Below are positions 35,094-45,645 of a DNA stretch of 64,000 bases, piece after piece. Position 1 is the first letter of the stretch. Every line of letters begins with the position of its first letter. The notes under the pieces are model-generated. The model saw nothing but the letters and a program-made list of their open reading frames with translations, ran no database searches and was not told the DNA's origin. Both the position numbers and the translations under genes were made by a program. The DNA comes from Rothia santali (GTDB lineage: Bacteria > Actinomycetota > Actinomycetes > Actinomycetales > Micrococcaceae): NCBI RefSeq assembly GCF_024199905.1, contig NZ_JANAFB010000015.1, positions 1-64,000 on the forward strand, written 5' to 3'.

Positions 35094-35350
35094 GGGCTCC
35101 AGCGTAGCCGCCCGGCGGGGGCCGCCCGGGCGCCCTGTGGACAACCCGGCGGGCCGACGGGCCCGGCGTCCCTCCTCCGCGACGCGGCGTCCACAGATCC
35201 GGCCGACCCCTTGCGGCGGCCCGCTCGGTGGTCGACAGTGAGGGGACAGGACGCCACGGGGCCGTGGTCCCGGCGTCGTCCCGCCCCGCTCCGGCGCAGC
35301 CCGGCCGCGGGGCACCGTCCGCCGCCCGCCCACTCCCCGAGGAGCGACCC

Positions 35351-37066
35351 ATGACCACGCCCTTCTCCCCCGACCAGGCCCCGCACGCGGCGGCCCTCCG
35401 CGGCCTCGCGCTGAGCGCCGGCGGCGGCATCGGGTACAGCACCGACCCCGTCTTCGCCTGGAACCGCCGGCCGGCCGAGGGCCGCCGGGTCTGGCTCGTC
35501 AGCGGCGGCGGCTCGGGGCACGAGCCCATGCACGCCGGCTTCCTGGGCGAGGGCGGCATCGACGTCGCCGTGCCCGGGGAGGTCTTCACCTCGCCCCACA
35601 ACGGGCAGGTCGTCGCCGCCGTCGAGCACGTGGCGGAGCCGGGTGCCGAGGTGCTGCTGATCGTCAAGAACTACACGGGGGACGTCATCAACTTCGCGAT
35701 CGCCCGCGAGCGCCTGGAGGCGAAGGGCTACCGCGTGGGCACCCTGGTGGTCGACGACGACCTCGGCAGCGAGGGCGCGGAGGTCGGCCGGCGCGGAACG
35801 GGTGCGACCGTGGTGCTGGAGAAGGTCCTCGGCGCCGCCGCCGACGCCGGCCAGGGCCTCGAGGAGCTGCTGGAGCTGGGCCGCCGGGTCGGGGCGAGGA
35901 CCCGCTCGCTCGCCGTCGCCCGGGCCGCGCACACCCGGCCCGGCGGGGGCGAGGGCTTCGCGGTGGAGTCGGGGAGCCTGGAGTACGGCGTCGGGATCCA
36001 CGGGGAGACGGCCGCGGAGACCATCGCGGACCCCGGCGTCGGCAGTCTGGTCGATCGCATGGTGGGCGAGCTGCTGGGCGCCCTGGGCCACGACGACGCC
36101 GCGGACGGGACCGGCTACGTGGTCATGGTCAACGGGCTCGGCGGGGTGAGCAATCTGGAGCTCTCCCACGTCGCGGCGGAGGCGGCCGAGGCCCTGCGGG
36201 CGCGCGGCGCCGGGCTCGCGAGCCTGGCCGCCGGGACGTTCATCTCGGCGCTGGACATGCGCGGCTTCTCCCTGACGCTGACGGCCGCCGACGACGCCGC
36301 GTGGCTCGGCTACTGGACCGCCCCGCACGCGACGCCGGGGCTACCGCACCCGCGGGCGGCGGAGGAGCCGGTGGGAGCGGACGTGGCCGGCTCCGACGCG
36401 GCCGTCTCCGACGCGGCCGGTTCCGACGCTTCGGCCGGGCCCTCCGGGGCGCCGGGCCGCGACGCCGGGACGGGGGCGCGCGGTGGCGCCTCCTCGCCGT
36501 GGCTGGACGCCCTGGCCGAGCGCTTCGAGGGGCACCGCGCGGCCCTGGACGCCCTGGACCAGCGCTCCGGGGACGGCGACATGGGCACCAACATCGCCCA
36601 CGGTGTGCGCCGGGCCTCCGAGCGCGGCGCGGAGGGACCGGACCGGGAGCTGGAGGCCCTCGCCGGCGCGTTCCTGGACGAGGTGGGCGGATCGAGCGGC
36701 CCGCTGTTCGGCCTGGTCCTCTCCGAGTTCGCCCGGGCGGAGCGGCGGGGCGAGGGCTTGCGCCGCGGCCTGGAGGCGGTCCAGCGGGCCGGAGGGGCGC
36801 GGCCGGGCGACCGGACGATGCTGGACGCCCTGGCCCCGGCCGCCGAGCACGAGGACCTCGACGCGGCCGCGGTGCGCGCCGCCGTCGAGGGCGCCGAGGC
36901 CACGAAGGACCTGCGGGGACGCCGCGGCCGGGCGAGCTACCTGGGCGACCGGGTGCTCGGCTCCCCCGACCCGGGTGCTGTGGCGATGGCGCTGATGCTG
37001 CAGGCGGTAGCCGAGCACGACGGCGTCGACCTCGCGGGCGTGGATGCCGCGATGCTGCTGGGGTGA
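35351..37066 (+). CDS. Dihydroxyacetone kinase, DhaK-DhaL fusion
   Basis: The 571-residue protein fuses DhaK (residues 1-315; GGGSGHEPMHAGFLG, and the substrate-binding His in GVGIHGE) to DhaL (375-571; the ATP/Mg-binding DQRSGDGDMGTNI and GGSSGPLFG) by an Ala/Ser/Asp-rich linker with repeated SDAAVSDAAGSDA. A single-chain kinase of this kind uses ATP rather than phosphotransferase phosphate. The ATG at 35351 has GAGGAGC before it. It makes dihydroxyacetone phosphate and converges on the thiamine-binding gene with a six-base gap. Confidence 0.92.
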   Translation: MTTPFSPDQAPHAAALRGLALSAGGGIGYSTDPVFAWNRRPAEGRRVWLVSGGGSGHEPMHAGFLGEGGIDVAVPGEVFTSPHNGQVVAAVEHVAEPGAEVLLIVKNYTGDVINFAIARERLEAKGYRVGTLVVDDDLGSEGAEVGRRGTGATVVLEKVLGAAADAGQGLEELLELGRRVGARTRSLAVARAAHTRPGGGEGFAVESGSLEYGVGIHGETAAETIADPGVGSLVDRMVGELLGALGHDDAADGTGYVVMVNGLGGVSNLELSHVAAEAAEALRARGAGLASLAAGTFISALDMRGFSLTLTAADDAAWLGYWTAPHATPGLPHPRAAEEPVGADVAGSDAAVSDAAGSDASAGPSGAPGRDAGTGARGGASSPWLDALAERFEGHRAALDALDQRSGDGDMGTNIAHGVRRASERGAEGPDRELEALAGAFLDEVGGSSGPLFGLVLSEFARAERRGEGLRRGLEAVQRAGGARPGDRTMLDALAPAAEHEDLDAAAVRAAVEGAEATKDLRGRRGRASYLGDRVLGSPDPGAVAMALMLQAVAEHDGVDLAGVDAAMLLG

Positions 37067-37072
37067 ACGGCG

Positions 37073-37381
37073 TCAGCCCTCGCCGTCGAGCGCCTTCTCC
37101 AGCCGCTCCAGCTTGCCGGTCAGCTCTCCCGAGTAGCCGGGGCGGATGTCGGCCTTGAGGACCAGGGAGACGCGGGTGCCGTACTCGCCCACGGCCTCGG
37201 TGGCGCGCTTGATGACGTCCATGCACTCGTCCCACTCGCCCTCGAGGGTGGTGAACATGGAGTCGGTGCGGTGGGGGATCCCGGACTCGCGGACGATCCT
37301 GATGGCGGCGGCGACGGCCTCGTGGACGGAGGCGCCGGCGCCCTCGCCCCCGGACGGTGCGACGGAGAATGCGAATAACAT
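37073..37381 (-). CDS. MTH1187-family thiamine-binding protein
   Basis: The 102-residue protein matches the UPF0045/MTH1187 (YqgV) fold: FAFSVAPSG, ESGIPHRTDSMFTTLEGEWDE and RVSLVLKADIRPGY. Relatives bind thiamine or hydroxymethylpyrimidine as soluble cytoplasmic proteins. It starts at an ATG preceded by GGGGGC and is convergent with the dihydroxyacetone kinase gene. Confidence 0.88.
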   Translation of the reverse strand: MLFAFSVAPSGGEGAGASVHEAVAAAIRIVRESGIPHRTDSMFTTLEGEWDECMDVIKRATEAVGEYGTRVSLVLKADIRPGYSGELTGKLERLEKALDGEG

Positions 37382-37439
37382 GCCCCCAGCCTAGTACCGG
37401 GGAGAGCGATCTCTCAGCCGGGTGCCGCCCTCGCGCACC

Positions 37440-37445
37440 TAGAAT
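37440..37445 (+). promoter_or_regulatory. -10 box of pta-ackA
   Basis: TAGAAT followed by GGGG stands 139 bases before the pta start, divergent from the thiamine-binding gene. It would give a 5' leader of about 130 bases in which I see no clear regulatory structure. Confidence 0.45.
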
Positions 37446-37583
37446 GGGGACCGGATTCCCCGTGCCGCTCGAGGTCCGGTCCGGCCCCCACGCCCCGCTG
37501 TCCCGCGCGAGGCCCGGCCCCGCCCCTCGCGCCGCACGGTGCCCGAGCACGCGCCGCCCCCTCGACCGCAAGGACGATCCCCC

Positions 37584-39692
37584 ATGACCACCGGCATCTT
37601 TCTCGAAGCGCTGACCCCCCGGTCCGGCAAGACCCTGGTCTCCCTGGGGCTCGCCGACTCCCTGATCCGCCGCGCCGACCAGGTCGGCTACTTCCGCCCC
37701 GTGCACCTCGGCGAGACCCCGGAGGAGGATCCCGGCATCCGGCTCATGCGCGAGGCCTTCAACCTGGACGCCTCGGCCGCGCGCGGCGGCGTCCCCCTGG
37801 CCCGCTGCCGCGAGATCCTCGCCTCGGGCGACCAGGACGAGCTGGTCAGCGCCTCCCTGGCCATCTACTCCGAGATGAGCCAGCAGTTCGACGTCATCAT
37901 CGTCGACGGCACGGACATGCTGGCCGCGAGCGCCGCCAGCGCCGAGTTCGACCTCAACGCGCGGCTCGCCAACAACATGGGCTGCTCGGTCGTGGCCGTG
38001 ATCAACGGTTCCGACGCCGAGTCGGTCGAGGACATCGTGACCTCGGTCGAGGTGGCCCGCTCGGAGATGCACACCGCCAAGTCGGACCTGCTGGCCGTCG
38101 TCGTAAACCGGGTGGACCCGGCGATCGCGGACGACGTCGCCGGCAGCATCCCCGTGGGCCGCCGCGGCGGCCGGGCCTACGTGATCCCCGAGGACACCGC
38201 GATCTCCCACCCGACCGTGGACGACGTCGTCCACGAGCTCCGCCTGGACAGCGACTTCCCGATGTCCCTGGACCGCGACATCCAGGCCGTGAAGGTCGCC
38301 GCGATGACCGTGGGCAACTTCCTCGAGCAGATGGCCGACGGCGACTTCGTCATCACCCCGGCCGACCGCTCCGACGTCGTCATGGCCACCCTGGCCTCGG
38401 CGCTCTCCCCGAGCTTCCCGGTCCCCTCCGGCCTGCTGCTCTCCGGGGACCTGCAGACCAACCCGACCACCTGGGACCTGATCCACGCCGCGCCCTTCCC
38501 GGTCCTGCGCTCCCCCGTGGACACCTACTCGGCGGCGCAGGCCGTGGGCGCGGTGCAGGGCGAGCTGCGCGCCGGCGCCCCGCGCAAGATCGCCGCCGCG
38601 CTGGGCCAGTGGTCCCGCCGCGTGGACGACAAGGAGCTGCTGGGCCGCCTCGAGCTGCCCCGCCCCGCGACCATGACGCCTCTGCGCTTCCTCCACCAGC
38701 TCATCGAGAAGGCCCGCTCGGACCGGCGCGGGATCGTGCTGCCCGAGGGCGAGGACGTGCGGGTCCTGCGCGCCGCGGAGATCATCCAGCGCCGGGACTT
38801 CTGCGACGTGACCCTGCTGGGCCGCGAGGCCGCGGTGCGCGAGCTCGCGCAGTCCGAGGGCATCGACCTGACCTTCTCGACCGGGGAGCAGGCCCCCGCG
38901 CCCGGCAGCGTCCGCCTCATCGACCCGGCCGATTCCCCGCTGCGCGAGACCTACGCCCAGGAGTACGCCCGCCTGCGCTCCCACAAGGGCGTGAGCCTCG
39001 AGGATGCCCGCGAGCGCATGCTCGAGGGGGCATACTTCGGCACCATGATGGTCCAGCTGGGCGACGTCGACGGCATGGTCTCCGGCGCGGCGCACACCAC
39101 GGCCAACACCATCCGCCCGGCCCTGGAGTTCGTCAAGACCAAGCCGGACGTCAAGATCGTCTCCTCGGTGTTCTTCATGCTGCTCGAGGACCGCGCGCTG
39201 GTCTACGGCGACTGCGCGGTCAACCCCAACCCCGACGCCGAGCAGCTCGCGGACATCGCCCGGGCCAGCGCGCAGACGGCGCAGGAGTTCGGGGTGGACC
39301 CGAAAGTCGCGATGCTCTCCTACTCCACGGGCGGCTCCGGCTCGGGCGCGGACGTGGACAAGGTCCGCGAGGCCACCCGCCTGGTCCGCGACGCCGACCC
39401 CGCCTTCGAGGTCGAGGGCCCCATCCAGTACGACGCCGCCACCAACGCCTCGATCGCGGCCTCCAAGCTGCCGGAGTCGCAGGTGGCCGGGCGCGCGACC
39501 GTGTTCGTCTTCCCGGACCTGAACACCGGCAACAACACCTACAAGGCGGTGCAGCAGTCCTCCGGCGCGGTGGCCGTGGGGCCGGTCCTGCAGGGCCTGC
39601 GCAAGCCGGTCAACGACCTCTCCCGCGGTTGCACCGTGGACGACATCGTCAACACCGTCGCGATCACGGCCATCCAGGCCCAGACCGCCTGA
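37584..39692 (+). CDS. pta: Phosphate acetyltransferase (long form with DRTGG domain)
   Basis: The 702-residue enzyme interconverts acetyl-CoA and acetyl phosphate. The N-terminal third is the BioD-like P-loop-derived domain (GIFLEALTPRSGKTLVSLGL), the middle is a DRTGG domain (about 215-330) and the C-terminal 330 residues are the transferase domain (GIVLPEGEDVRVLRAA, MLSYSTGGSGSGADVDKV, FPDLNTGNNTYKAVQ). The start ATG 37584 has AAGGAC upstream. It is followed by ackA after 34 bases. Confidence 0.96.
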   Translation: MTTGIFLEALTPRSGKTLVSLGLADSLIRRADQVGYFRPVHLGETPEEDPGIRLMREAFNLDASAARGGVPLARCREILASGDQDELVSASLAIYSEMSQQFDVIIVDGTDMLAASAASAEFDLNARLANNMGCSVVAVINGSDAESVEDIVTSVEVARSEMHTAKSDLLAVVVNRVDPAIADDVAGSIPVGRRGGRAYVIPEDTAISHPTVDDVVHELRLDSDFPMSLDRDIQAVKVAAMTVGNFLEQMADGDFVITPADRSDVVMATLASALSPSFPVPSGLLLSGDLQTNPTTWDLIHAAPFPVLRSPVDTYSAAQAVGAVQGELRAGAPRKIAAALGQWSRRVDDKELLGRLELPRPATMTPLRFLHQLIEKARSDRRGIVLPEGEDVRVLRAAEIIQRRDFCDVTLLGREAAVRELAQSEGIDLTFSTGEQAPAPGSVRLIDPADSPLRETYAQEYARLRSHKGVSLEDARERMLEGAYFGTMMVQLGDVDGMVSGAAHTTANTIRPALEFVKTKPDVKIVSSVFFMLLEDRALVYGDCAVNPNPDAEQLADIARASAQTAQEFGVDPKVAMLSYSTGGSGSGADVDKVREATRLVRDADPAFEVEGPIQYDAATNASIAASKLPESQVAGRATVFVFPDLNTGNNTYKAVQQSSGAVAVGPVLQGLRKPVNDLSRGCTVDDIVNTVAITAIQAQTA

Positions 39693-39726
39693 CCCGCCCC
39701 ACGCCTCCCCCCAGGAAAGGACCCCC

Positions 39727-40920
<1,194 letters not shown>

Positions 40921-41130
40921 GGCCTCCGGGGCGGGAGGGCCGGGACCCGCGAGTCGGGCGGGCCGATGCCCGTAGCCCGGGTTCGCGAGCCGGGCGGGCC
41001 TCCCCGCCGCTGCCGGCCGCCCCGCCGCCACCGGGTGACGCGCCGCGACGAGACGGTCAGATGCCGGGCCCGCGGCGTCGTGCGGGGATAACGTGGGGAG
41101 CAACGTGTCGGAACCAGCCGGAGGAACCCC

Positions 41131-42771
41131 ATGTCGAACTACCCCACCGGGCAGGGCCCCGAGTCGAGCTTCCAGCGCGACTCGCACCGCTACGGCGGGC
41201 CGGGGACCTCGCCCGCCGAGGAGGCGCTGCCCCGGGATCCCCTCCCGGACGACCTGAGCAACGGTTGGGTCCCGGAGGACTCGCGGCAGCGGGCCCGCAG
41301 CCCCTTCCCGCCCCCGGCCCTGTTCTCGACGCAGTCACTGCTCGCGGAGTCGCTGCGCAAGCTGCTCCGGCACCCCGGCGAGATCCCCTGGCTGATCGTG
41401 GGCTTCTGCGTCACGCTGGCCGGGTACACCTACTCGCTGTGGATCCTGTTCTTCCAGGTCCTCGTGGCCGACACGCTGCGGGACAGCAGCGACCCCTACC
41501 TCCAGGAGCAGGCCGAGCGCCTGACCTCCAGCACGATCGAGCAGATCCTGGCGATCATCTTCCTGCTGCCCCTCATCATCTTCTTCAGCCGCGGCATCAT
41601 GTACGCCCAGCTGCGGATCTCGGGGGTCCGGATCTCCCCCACGCAGTTCCCCGAGGCGTACCAGATGCTCGTCGAGGCGGCGACGGCGGCCGGGCTGCGG
41701 CGCGTCCCCGACGCCTACGTGGTGCTCGGCAATGGCCTGATCAACGCGTTCGCGGCCGGGCACGGCCACCGCCGGTTCGTGGCGGTGTACTCCGACCTCT
41801 TCGAGATCGGCGGCAGGGCCCGCGACCCGGAGGCGCTGCGCTTCATCATCGGCCACGAGGTCGGGCACATCGCGGCCGGGCACACCTCCTACTTCCGGCT
41901 CCTCGGCCTGTCCTTCTTCGCGCAGGTCCCGGTGCTGTACTCGGTGCTCTCCCGCGCCCAGGAGTACACGGCCGACAACTTCGGCTACCGCTACCGCCCC
42001 GGCGGCGCGCGCGGCAGCATCCGGGTGCTCGCGGCCGGCAAGTACCTCAACGCGGAGGTCAACTTCGACGAGTTCGCGGACCGCGCCGTCTACGAGCGCG
42101 GCCCGTTCGTGTGGATGGCCAACCTGGGCGGCACCCACCCGGCCCTGACCTGGCGGGCGCACGCGCTGCGAGACCGCTCCGCGCCGGGCCGCCTGATCTG
42201 GCGGCCGCGCTTTAACCCGCCGGCGACGCCGCTGTCCATGGTCCCCGCCGCGGAGGCCGCCGAGCTGTGGGCCGACCCGCAGCAGGGTGAGCGGTTCATC
42301 GCGGCGTACCCGGAGAGCGTCGGGAACCAGCACTGGGGCGTCAACGAGACCGTCGCCAAGGTCCCGGCCGAGCAGCGCGACCGCCGCATCCCGGACCTGC
42401 TCGACACCCGCTGGGCCGCCCGGGCCGCCGCTTCCCGGGCGGGCCCGGGGATCCCGGCGCGGGCGGGCCGGCGTCCGGCGGGCCGGCGGGTCCGGAAACC
42501 GGCCGGCCCACGTTCGGCGAACCGGCGGGACCGGAGGCCGGCGGGCCCACGTTCGGCGGACCCGCGGGACCGGAGAGCGGCGGGCCCACGTTCGGCGAAC
42601 CGGCGGGACCCGAGGCCGGTGGGCCCACCCCCGGCCGTCCCGAGTCCGGCGGACCGACCTCCGAGGGCTCGACCGAGGATGATCCCGGTGACACCGGTTC
42701 CGGCACCCGGCGCCCCTGGGACCCGCCGCAGGGCTGAGGCTCACGACGCCCGGGCCCCTAGAATGGGCTGA
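41131..42771 (+). CDS. M48 family membrane metalloprotease with apparently frameshifted tail
   Basis: The protein has a soluble N-terminal segment, two membrane helices (about residues 88-110 and 133-152) and an M48 peptidase domain with the zinc motif HEVGH (His242, Glu243, His246) and the third ligand in RAQEYTADNFG. HtpX-like relatives degrade membrane proteins. From about 42415 the literal frame becomes Arg-rich with rare codons (AGG, AGA, CCA), whereas the frame shifted by two bases gives a natural repeat of GGPTFGEPAGPEA units ending at a TGA at 42735-42737. A one-base indel near 42410-42430 is likely. Confidence 0.85.
   Translation: MSNYPTGQGPESSFQRDSHRYGGPGTSPAEEALPRDPLPDDLSNGWVPEDSRQRARSPFPPPALFSTQSLLAESLRKLLRHPGEIPWLIVGFCVTLAGYTYSLWILFFQVLVADTLRDSSDPYLQEQAERLTSSTIEQILAIIFLLPLIIFFSRGIMYAQLRISGVRISPTQFPEAYQMLVEAATAAGLRRVPDAYVVLGNGLINAFAAGHGHRRFVAVYSDLFEIGGRARDPEALRFIIGHEVGHIAAGHTSYFRLLGLSFFAQVPVLYSVLSRAQEYTADNFGYRYRPGGARGSIRVLAAGKYLNAEVNFDEFADRAVYERGPFVWMANLGGTHPALTWRAHALRDRSAPGRLIWRPRFNPPATPLSMVPAAEAAELWADPQQGERFIAAYPESVGNQHWGVNETVAKVPAEQRDRRIPDLLDTRWAARAAASRAGPGIPARAGRRPAGRRVRKPAGPRSANRRDRRPAGPRSADPRDRRAAGPRSANRRDPRPVGPPPAVPSPADRPPRARPRMIPVTPVPAPGAPGTRRRAEAHDARAPRMG
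42759..42764 (+). promoter_or_regulatory. -10 box of the TetR gene
   Basis: TAGAAT lies 64 bases before the TetR start. It falls inside the literal end of the M48 frame but after the inferred true stop at 42737. Confidence 0.4.
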
Positions 42772-42827
42772 GGCACCCGACGACGCCGCGGGCGCCGCGC
42801 CGCCCGCCCGACGTCGAGGGATGACCC

Positions 42828-43484
42828 ATGAGCTCACAGACCACCTCCCGGCCGCGGGGCCGCCCCAGCGCGCCGGTCCTCTCGCGCGAGCGGATCACCC
42901 GGGCCGCCATCAGGATCGTGGGCACGCGGGACTACCGGCACCTCACGATGGCCGCGCTCGCGCGCGAGCTCGGGGTCTCCACCTCGGCGCTGTACAACCA
43001 CGTCTCCTCCAAGCGGGACCTGCTGGTCATGATCCAGGAGAGCCTCAACGGCGAGATCGACTGCTCGAGCTTCGAGACGAAGCCGTGGCACGAGGCGCTG
43101 TGGGACTGGGCCGTCTCCTACCGCCTGTGCTTCATCCGGCACACGGCCCTGATCCCCGTCATGGCCGTGCTCCCGGTCGCCGACTCGCCCCGGACCCTCG
43201 AGATGTACGAGCGGGTCACCCGCGGCCTCGACGAGGCGGGCATCCCGGAGGACCAGACGGTCGACGTGATCGTCGGCATCGAGGCCTTGGTCTTCGGCGC
43301 CGCCTACGACGCCTCGGCGCCCCAGAACATCTTCGACCCGGGCGGCCGGGCCGACCTCGCCCCCGTCTTCACCCGGGCCGCCGCCCGGCGTCCGGCGGAC
43401 GCCCGCACCGCGGCCGACCGCGCCTTCGAGCTGGCCCTCGGCGCCCAGATCGCGGGGCTGCGCGCGCGCTTCGGGACCGCATGA
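42828..43484 (+). CDS. TetR family regulator
   Basis: The 218-residue protein has a TetR helix-turn-helix at residues 20-66 (LTMAALARELGVSTSALYNHVSSKRDLL) and a C-terminal domain of the TetR_C type. It lies ahead of the amidase and agmatine deiminase operon, which runs on the other strand, and a palindrome typical of TetR operators is in that operon's promoter. The pairing is inferred. Confidence 0.88.
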   Translation: MSSQTTSRPRGRPSAPVLSRERITRAAIRIVGTRDYRHLTMAALARELGVSTSALYNHVSSKRDLLVMIQESLNGEIDCSSFETKPWHEALWDWAVSYRLCFIRHTALIPVMAVLPVADSPRTLEMYERVTRGLDEAGIPEDQTVDVIVGIEALVFGAAYDASAPQNIFDPGGRADLAPVFTRAAARRPADARTAADRAFELALGAQIAGLRARFGTA

Positions 43485-43527
43485 CGGCGCCCGGTCCGCA
43501 TCTCCTGACGCCCTCGCTCCGCACCGC

Positions 43528-43854
43528 GTGAGGACTTCCGACCCGCACCCCGTGACGCTCTCGGTCCGCGTCACCGCCCACTGGGCCAACGGCTGGCTAC
43601 TGCGCGCCTTCGCCCGGCCGTTCCTGGTCGTCGACGGCGTGGAGCGGCCGGTGCGCTGGGCGGAGCCGGCCGAGGTGGAGGCCGCGGGCGACGTCGTGCG
43701 CCTCGGGGCCGGCGTCCGCTACCGCCGCGCGGACCCCCTGGGCGGCTGCGAGCCGGAGACCCTGGAGCTGGGCGGCGCCGAGCCCCCGCGGGAGGTCGAG
43801 CTGCGCAACGGATTCCTGAACCACACGCCGTTCCGGGTGGTCCGCCGGCGCTGA
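43528..43854 (+). CDS. Small protein of unknown function
   Basis: The 108-residue frame has actinobacterial codon use and a compact beta-rich composition (VDGVERPVRWAEPAEVEAAGDVVRLGAG). I do not recognise a family. Possible starts are GTG 43528 or GTG 43552, the latter giving VTLSVRVTAHWANGW. It follows the TetR gene by 43 bases in the same direction. Confidence 0.5.
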   Translation: MRTSDPHPVTLSVRVTAHWANGWLLRAFARPFLVVDGVERPVRWAEPAEVEAAGDVVRLGAGVRYRRADPLGGCEPETLELGGAEPPREVELRNGFLNHTPFRVVRRR

Positions 43855-43925
43855 CGCTCTCGGTCCTCCTCGGGCAGGTAGCAGTCGCCGGTCGTCACCG
43901 AGGTTACCCCAGGCGCCGCACGGCG

Positions 43926-45644
43926 CTACCCCAGCGGCGGCGTCCGCCCCGGCGTCGTCCGGCGCGCGCCGGTCGCCTCGAAGGCGGCCGCGACGCGCAG
44001 GAGGCGCTCGTCGTCGTAGGCGCGGCCCGCGAAGGTCAGGCCCACCGGCATCCCGATGTCCGGCAGGGTGCCCATCGGCACCGTCACCGTGGGGACGCCC
44101 AGGTGCCGCCACACGAGGTTGCCGTTCGCCACCCAGACGCCGTTGCGCCAGGCCAGGTCCGCTGCGGCCGGGTTGACGTCCGCGTCCGCGGGGCCGACGT
44201 CGGCCACCGCCGGGAACGCGAGGACGTCGAGGCCCAGCTCGTCCAGCCACTCCTCGAGGTCCGCGCGGCGGGTTTGCTCGAGACCCCGCAAACCCTCCTC
44301 CAGGCCGGGGAGCCCGGTCAGCGCGCGGCCGTCGAGGCGGCGGGCCAGGGCCGGGTACTCGGCGACGTCGTCGTCGAAGCCGTCGTAGCGGTCCGGCAGC
44401 GTGCCCTCCTCGTGCGGGAAGATCCGGGCGCCGTCGACGCCGGCCAGCCGGTCCAGGGCCGGGTCGCCGTTGGCGCGCAGGAAGTCGTCCCAGGCCCAGG
44501 CCGAGAGGTCGGTGATCTCGGTGCGCAGGTACTCCGGGGAGACGAGGCCGCGCGTGGCGACCGTGGGCGCGCCCGGCCGGTCGCCCTCGTAGCGGGAGAC
44601 CACCGGGAGGTCCGTCTCCTCGAGAGCGGCCCCGGCCGCCGTCAGGTCGGCGACGGCCGCGCGCCACAGCCCGAGCAGGCTCGGGCGGGGGACGATGCGC
44701 CGGCCGGTCGGGCCGCCGATGCCGGGGCTCTCGGCGGTGCCCGCGGCCTCGTCGGTCCCGAGGAACATCCGCGGGGCGCCGATCCGCAGCCCCGCGAGGA
44801 CCTCCTCGGCCGCCGCGCGGTCCGGGGAGCCCAGGGCGCGGTAGGAGGCGGGCCGGACCTCCGAGGCGCGCGGGATCTCAACCCACGGCTGGGCGCGCCA
44901 GAAGTCGCCGCGGGGCTCGGCGTCGTCGGCCACCACGACGTCGAGCACCTCGAGCAGGTCCCCCATGGTCCGGGTGTGCGGCACGACGACGTCCATGGTC
45001 GGCACGAGCGGCCAGTTCCCCCGGATCGAGATCACCCCGCGCGAGGGCGTGTAGGCGCACAGCGCGTTGTTCGACGCCGGCGCCCGCCCCGAGGACCACG
45101 TCTCCTCCCCCAGCCCGAAGGCCCCGAAGCTCGCGGCGGTAGCGGTCCCCGAGCCGTTGGAGGAGCCCGAGCCGAACGCCGAGGTGAGGTACGCGGCGTT
45201 GTAGGGGCTCTCCGCGCGGCCGTAGACCCCGCGCTGCATCCCGCCGTTGGCCATGGGCGGCATGTTGGTCAGGCCCAGCAGCACGGCCCCGGCCGCGCGC
45301 AGGCGCCCCACGGCGAAGGAGTCCCACTGGGCCGTGAGCCCGGCGAAGGCGGGCGATCCGGCGGCCACCGTGAGCCCGCGCGCCTGGAAGCTGTCCTTGG
45401 CGGTGTAGGGGATCCCCTCGAGCGGGCCGCGGGACTCGCCCCGGGCGCGGCGGCGGTCCGACTCCCGGGCCTCGGCGAGGGCCTCCGGGCTCATCACGAC
45501 CATCGCGTTGAGCCGGATGCCGCCGGTGTCGTAGGCCTCGATGCGGTCCAGGTAGGCGCGCGTCAGCTCCTCGCTGGTGGTCCGGCCCTCCTCCAGCGCC
45601 GCGCGCAGCTGCGGGATGGTCGCCTCGACGACGTCGTAGGCCAT
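43926..45644 (-). CDS. Amidase signature family enzyme
   Basis: The 572-residue enzyme belongs to the amidase signature family. Its Lys-Ser-Ser triad appears as Lys83 (YTAKDS), Ser162 (FGSGSSNGSG) and a nucleophile in EETWSSGRAPASNN (about Ser186), a variant of the usual GGSIRxPA. The start is one base after the agmatine deiminase stop, so the two are read together. In the usual pathway N-carbamoylputrescine is cleaved by a nitrilase-type enzyme (AguB); this amidase may take that role, or act on another amide of the same pathway. Confidence 0.87.
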   Translation of the reverse strand: MAYDVVEATIPQLRAALEEGRTTSEELTRAYLDRIEAYDTGGIRLNAMVVMSPEALAEARESDRRRARGESRGPLEGIPYTAKDSFQARGLTVAAGSPAFAGLTAQWDSFAVGRLRAAGAVLLGLTNMPPMANGGMQRGVYGRAESPYNAAYLTSAFGSGSSNGSGTATAASFGAFGLGEETWSSGRAPASNNALCAYTPSRGVISIRGNWPLVPTMDVVVPHTRTMGDLLEVLDVVVADDAEPRGDFWRAQPWVEIPRASEVRPASYRALGSPDRAAAEEVLAGLRIGAPRMFLGTDEAAGTAESPGIGGPTGRRIVPRPSLLGLWRAAVADLTAAGAALEETDLPVVSRYEGDRPGAPTVATRGLVSPEYLRTEITDLSAWAWDDFLRANGDPALDRLAGVDGARIFPHEEGTLPDRYDGFDDDVAEYPALARRLDGRALTGLPGLEEGLRGLEQTRRADLEEWLDELGLDVLAFPAVADVGPADADVNPAAADLAWRNGVWVANGNLVWRHLGVPTVTVPMGTLPDIGMPVGLTFAGRAYDDERLLRVAAAFEATGARRTTPGRTPPLG

Positions 45645-45645
45645 G

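Noticed and set aside
35135-35196. TTGTCCACA-like DnaA box and a second imperfect copy as a possible replication origin
   Set aside because: Only one good box and one poor one, with no A/T-rich unwinding region and no dnaA or dnaN gene nearby.
42341-42706. A Pro/Gly-rich minus-strand frame opposite the M48 protease tail
   Set aside because: It is the antisense image of the repeat tail and has no start signal or neighbour on that strand.
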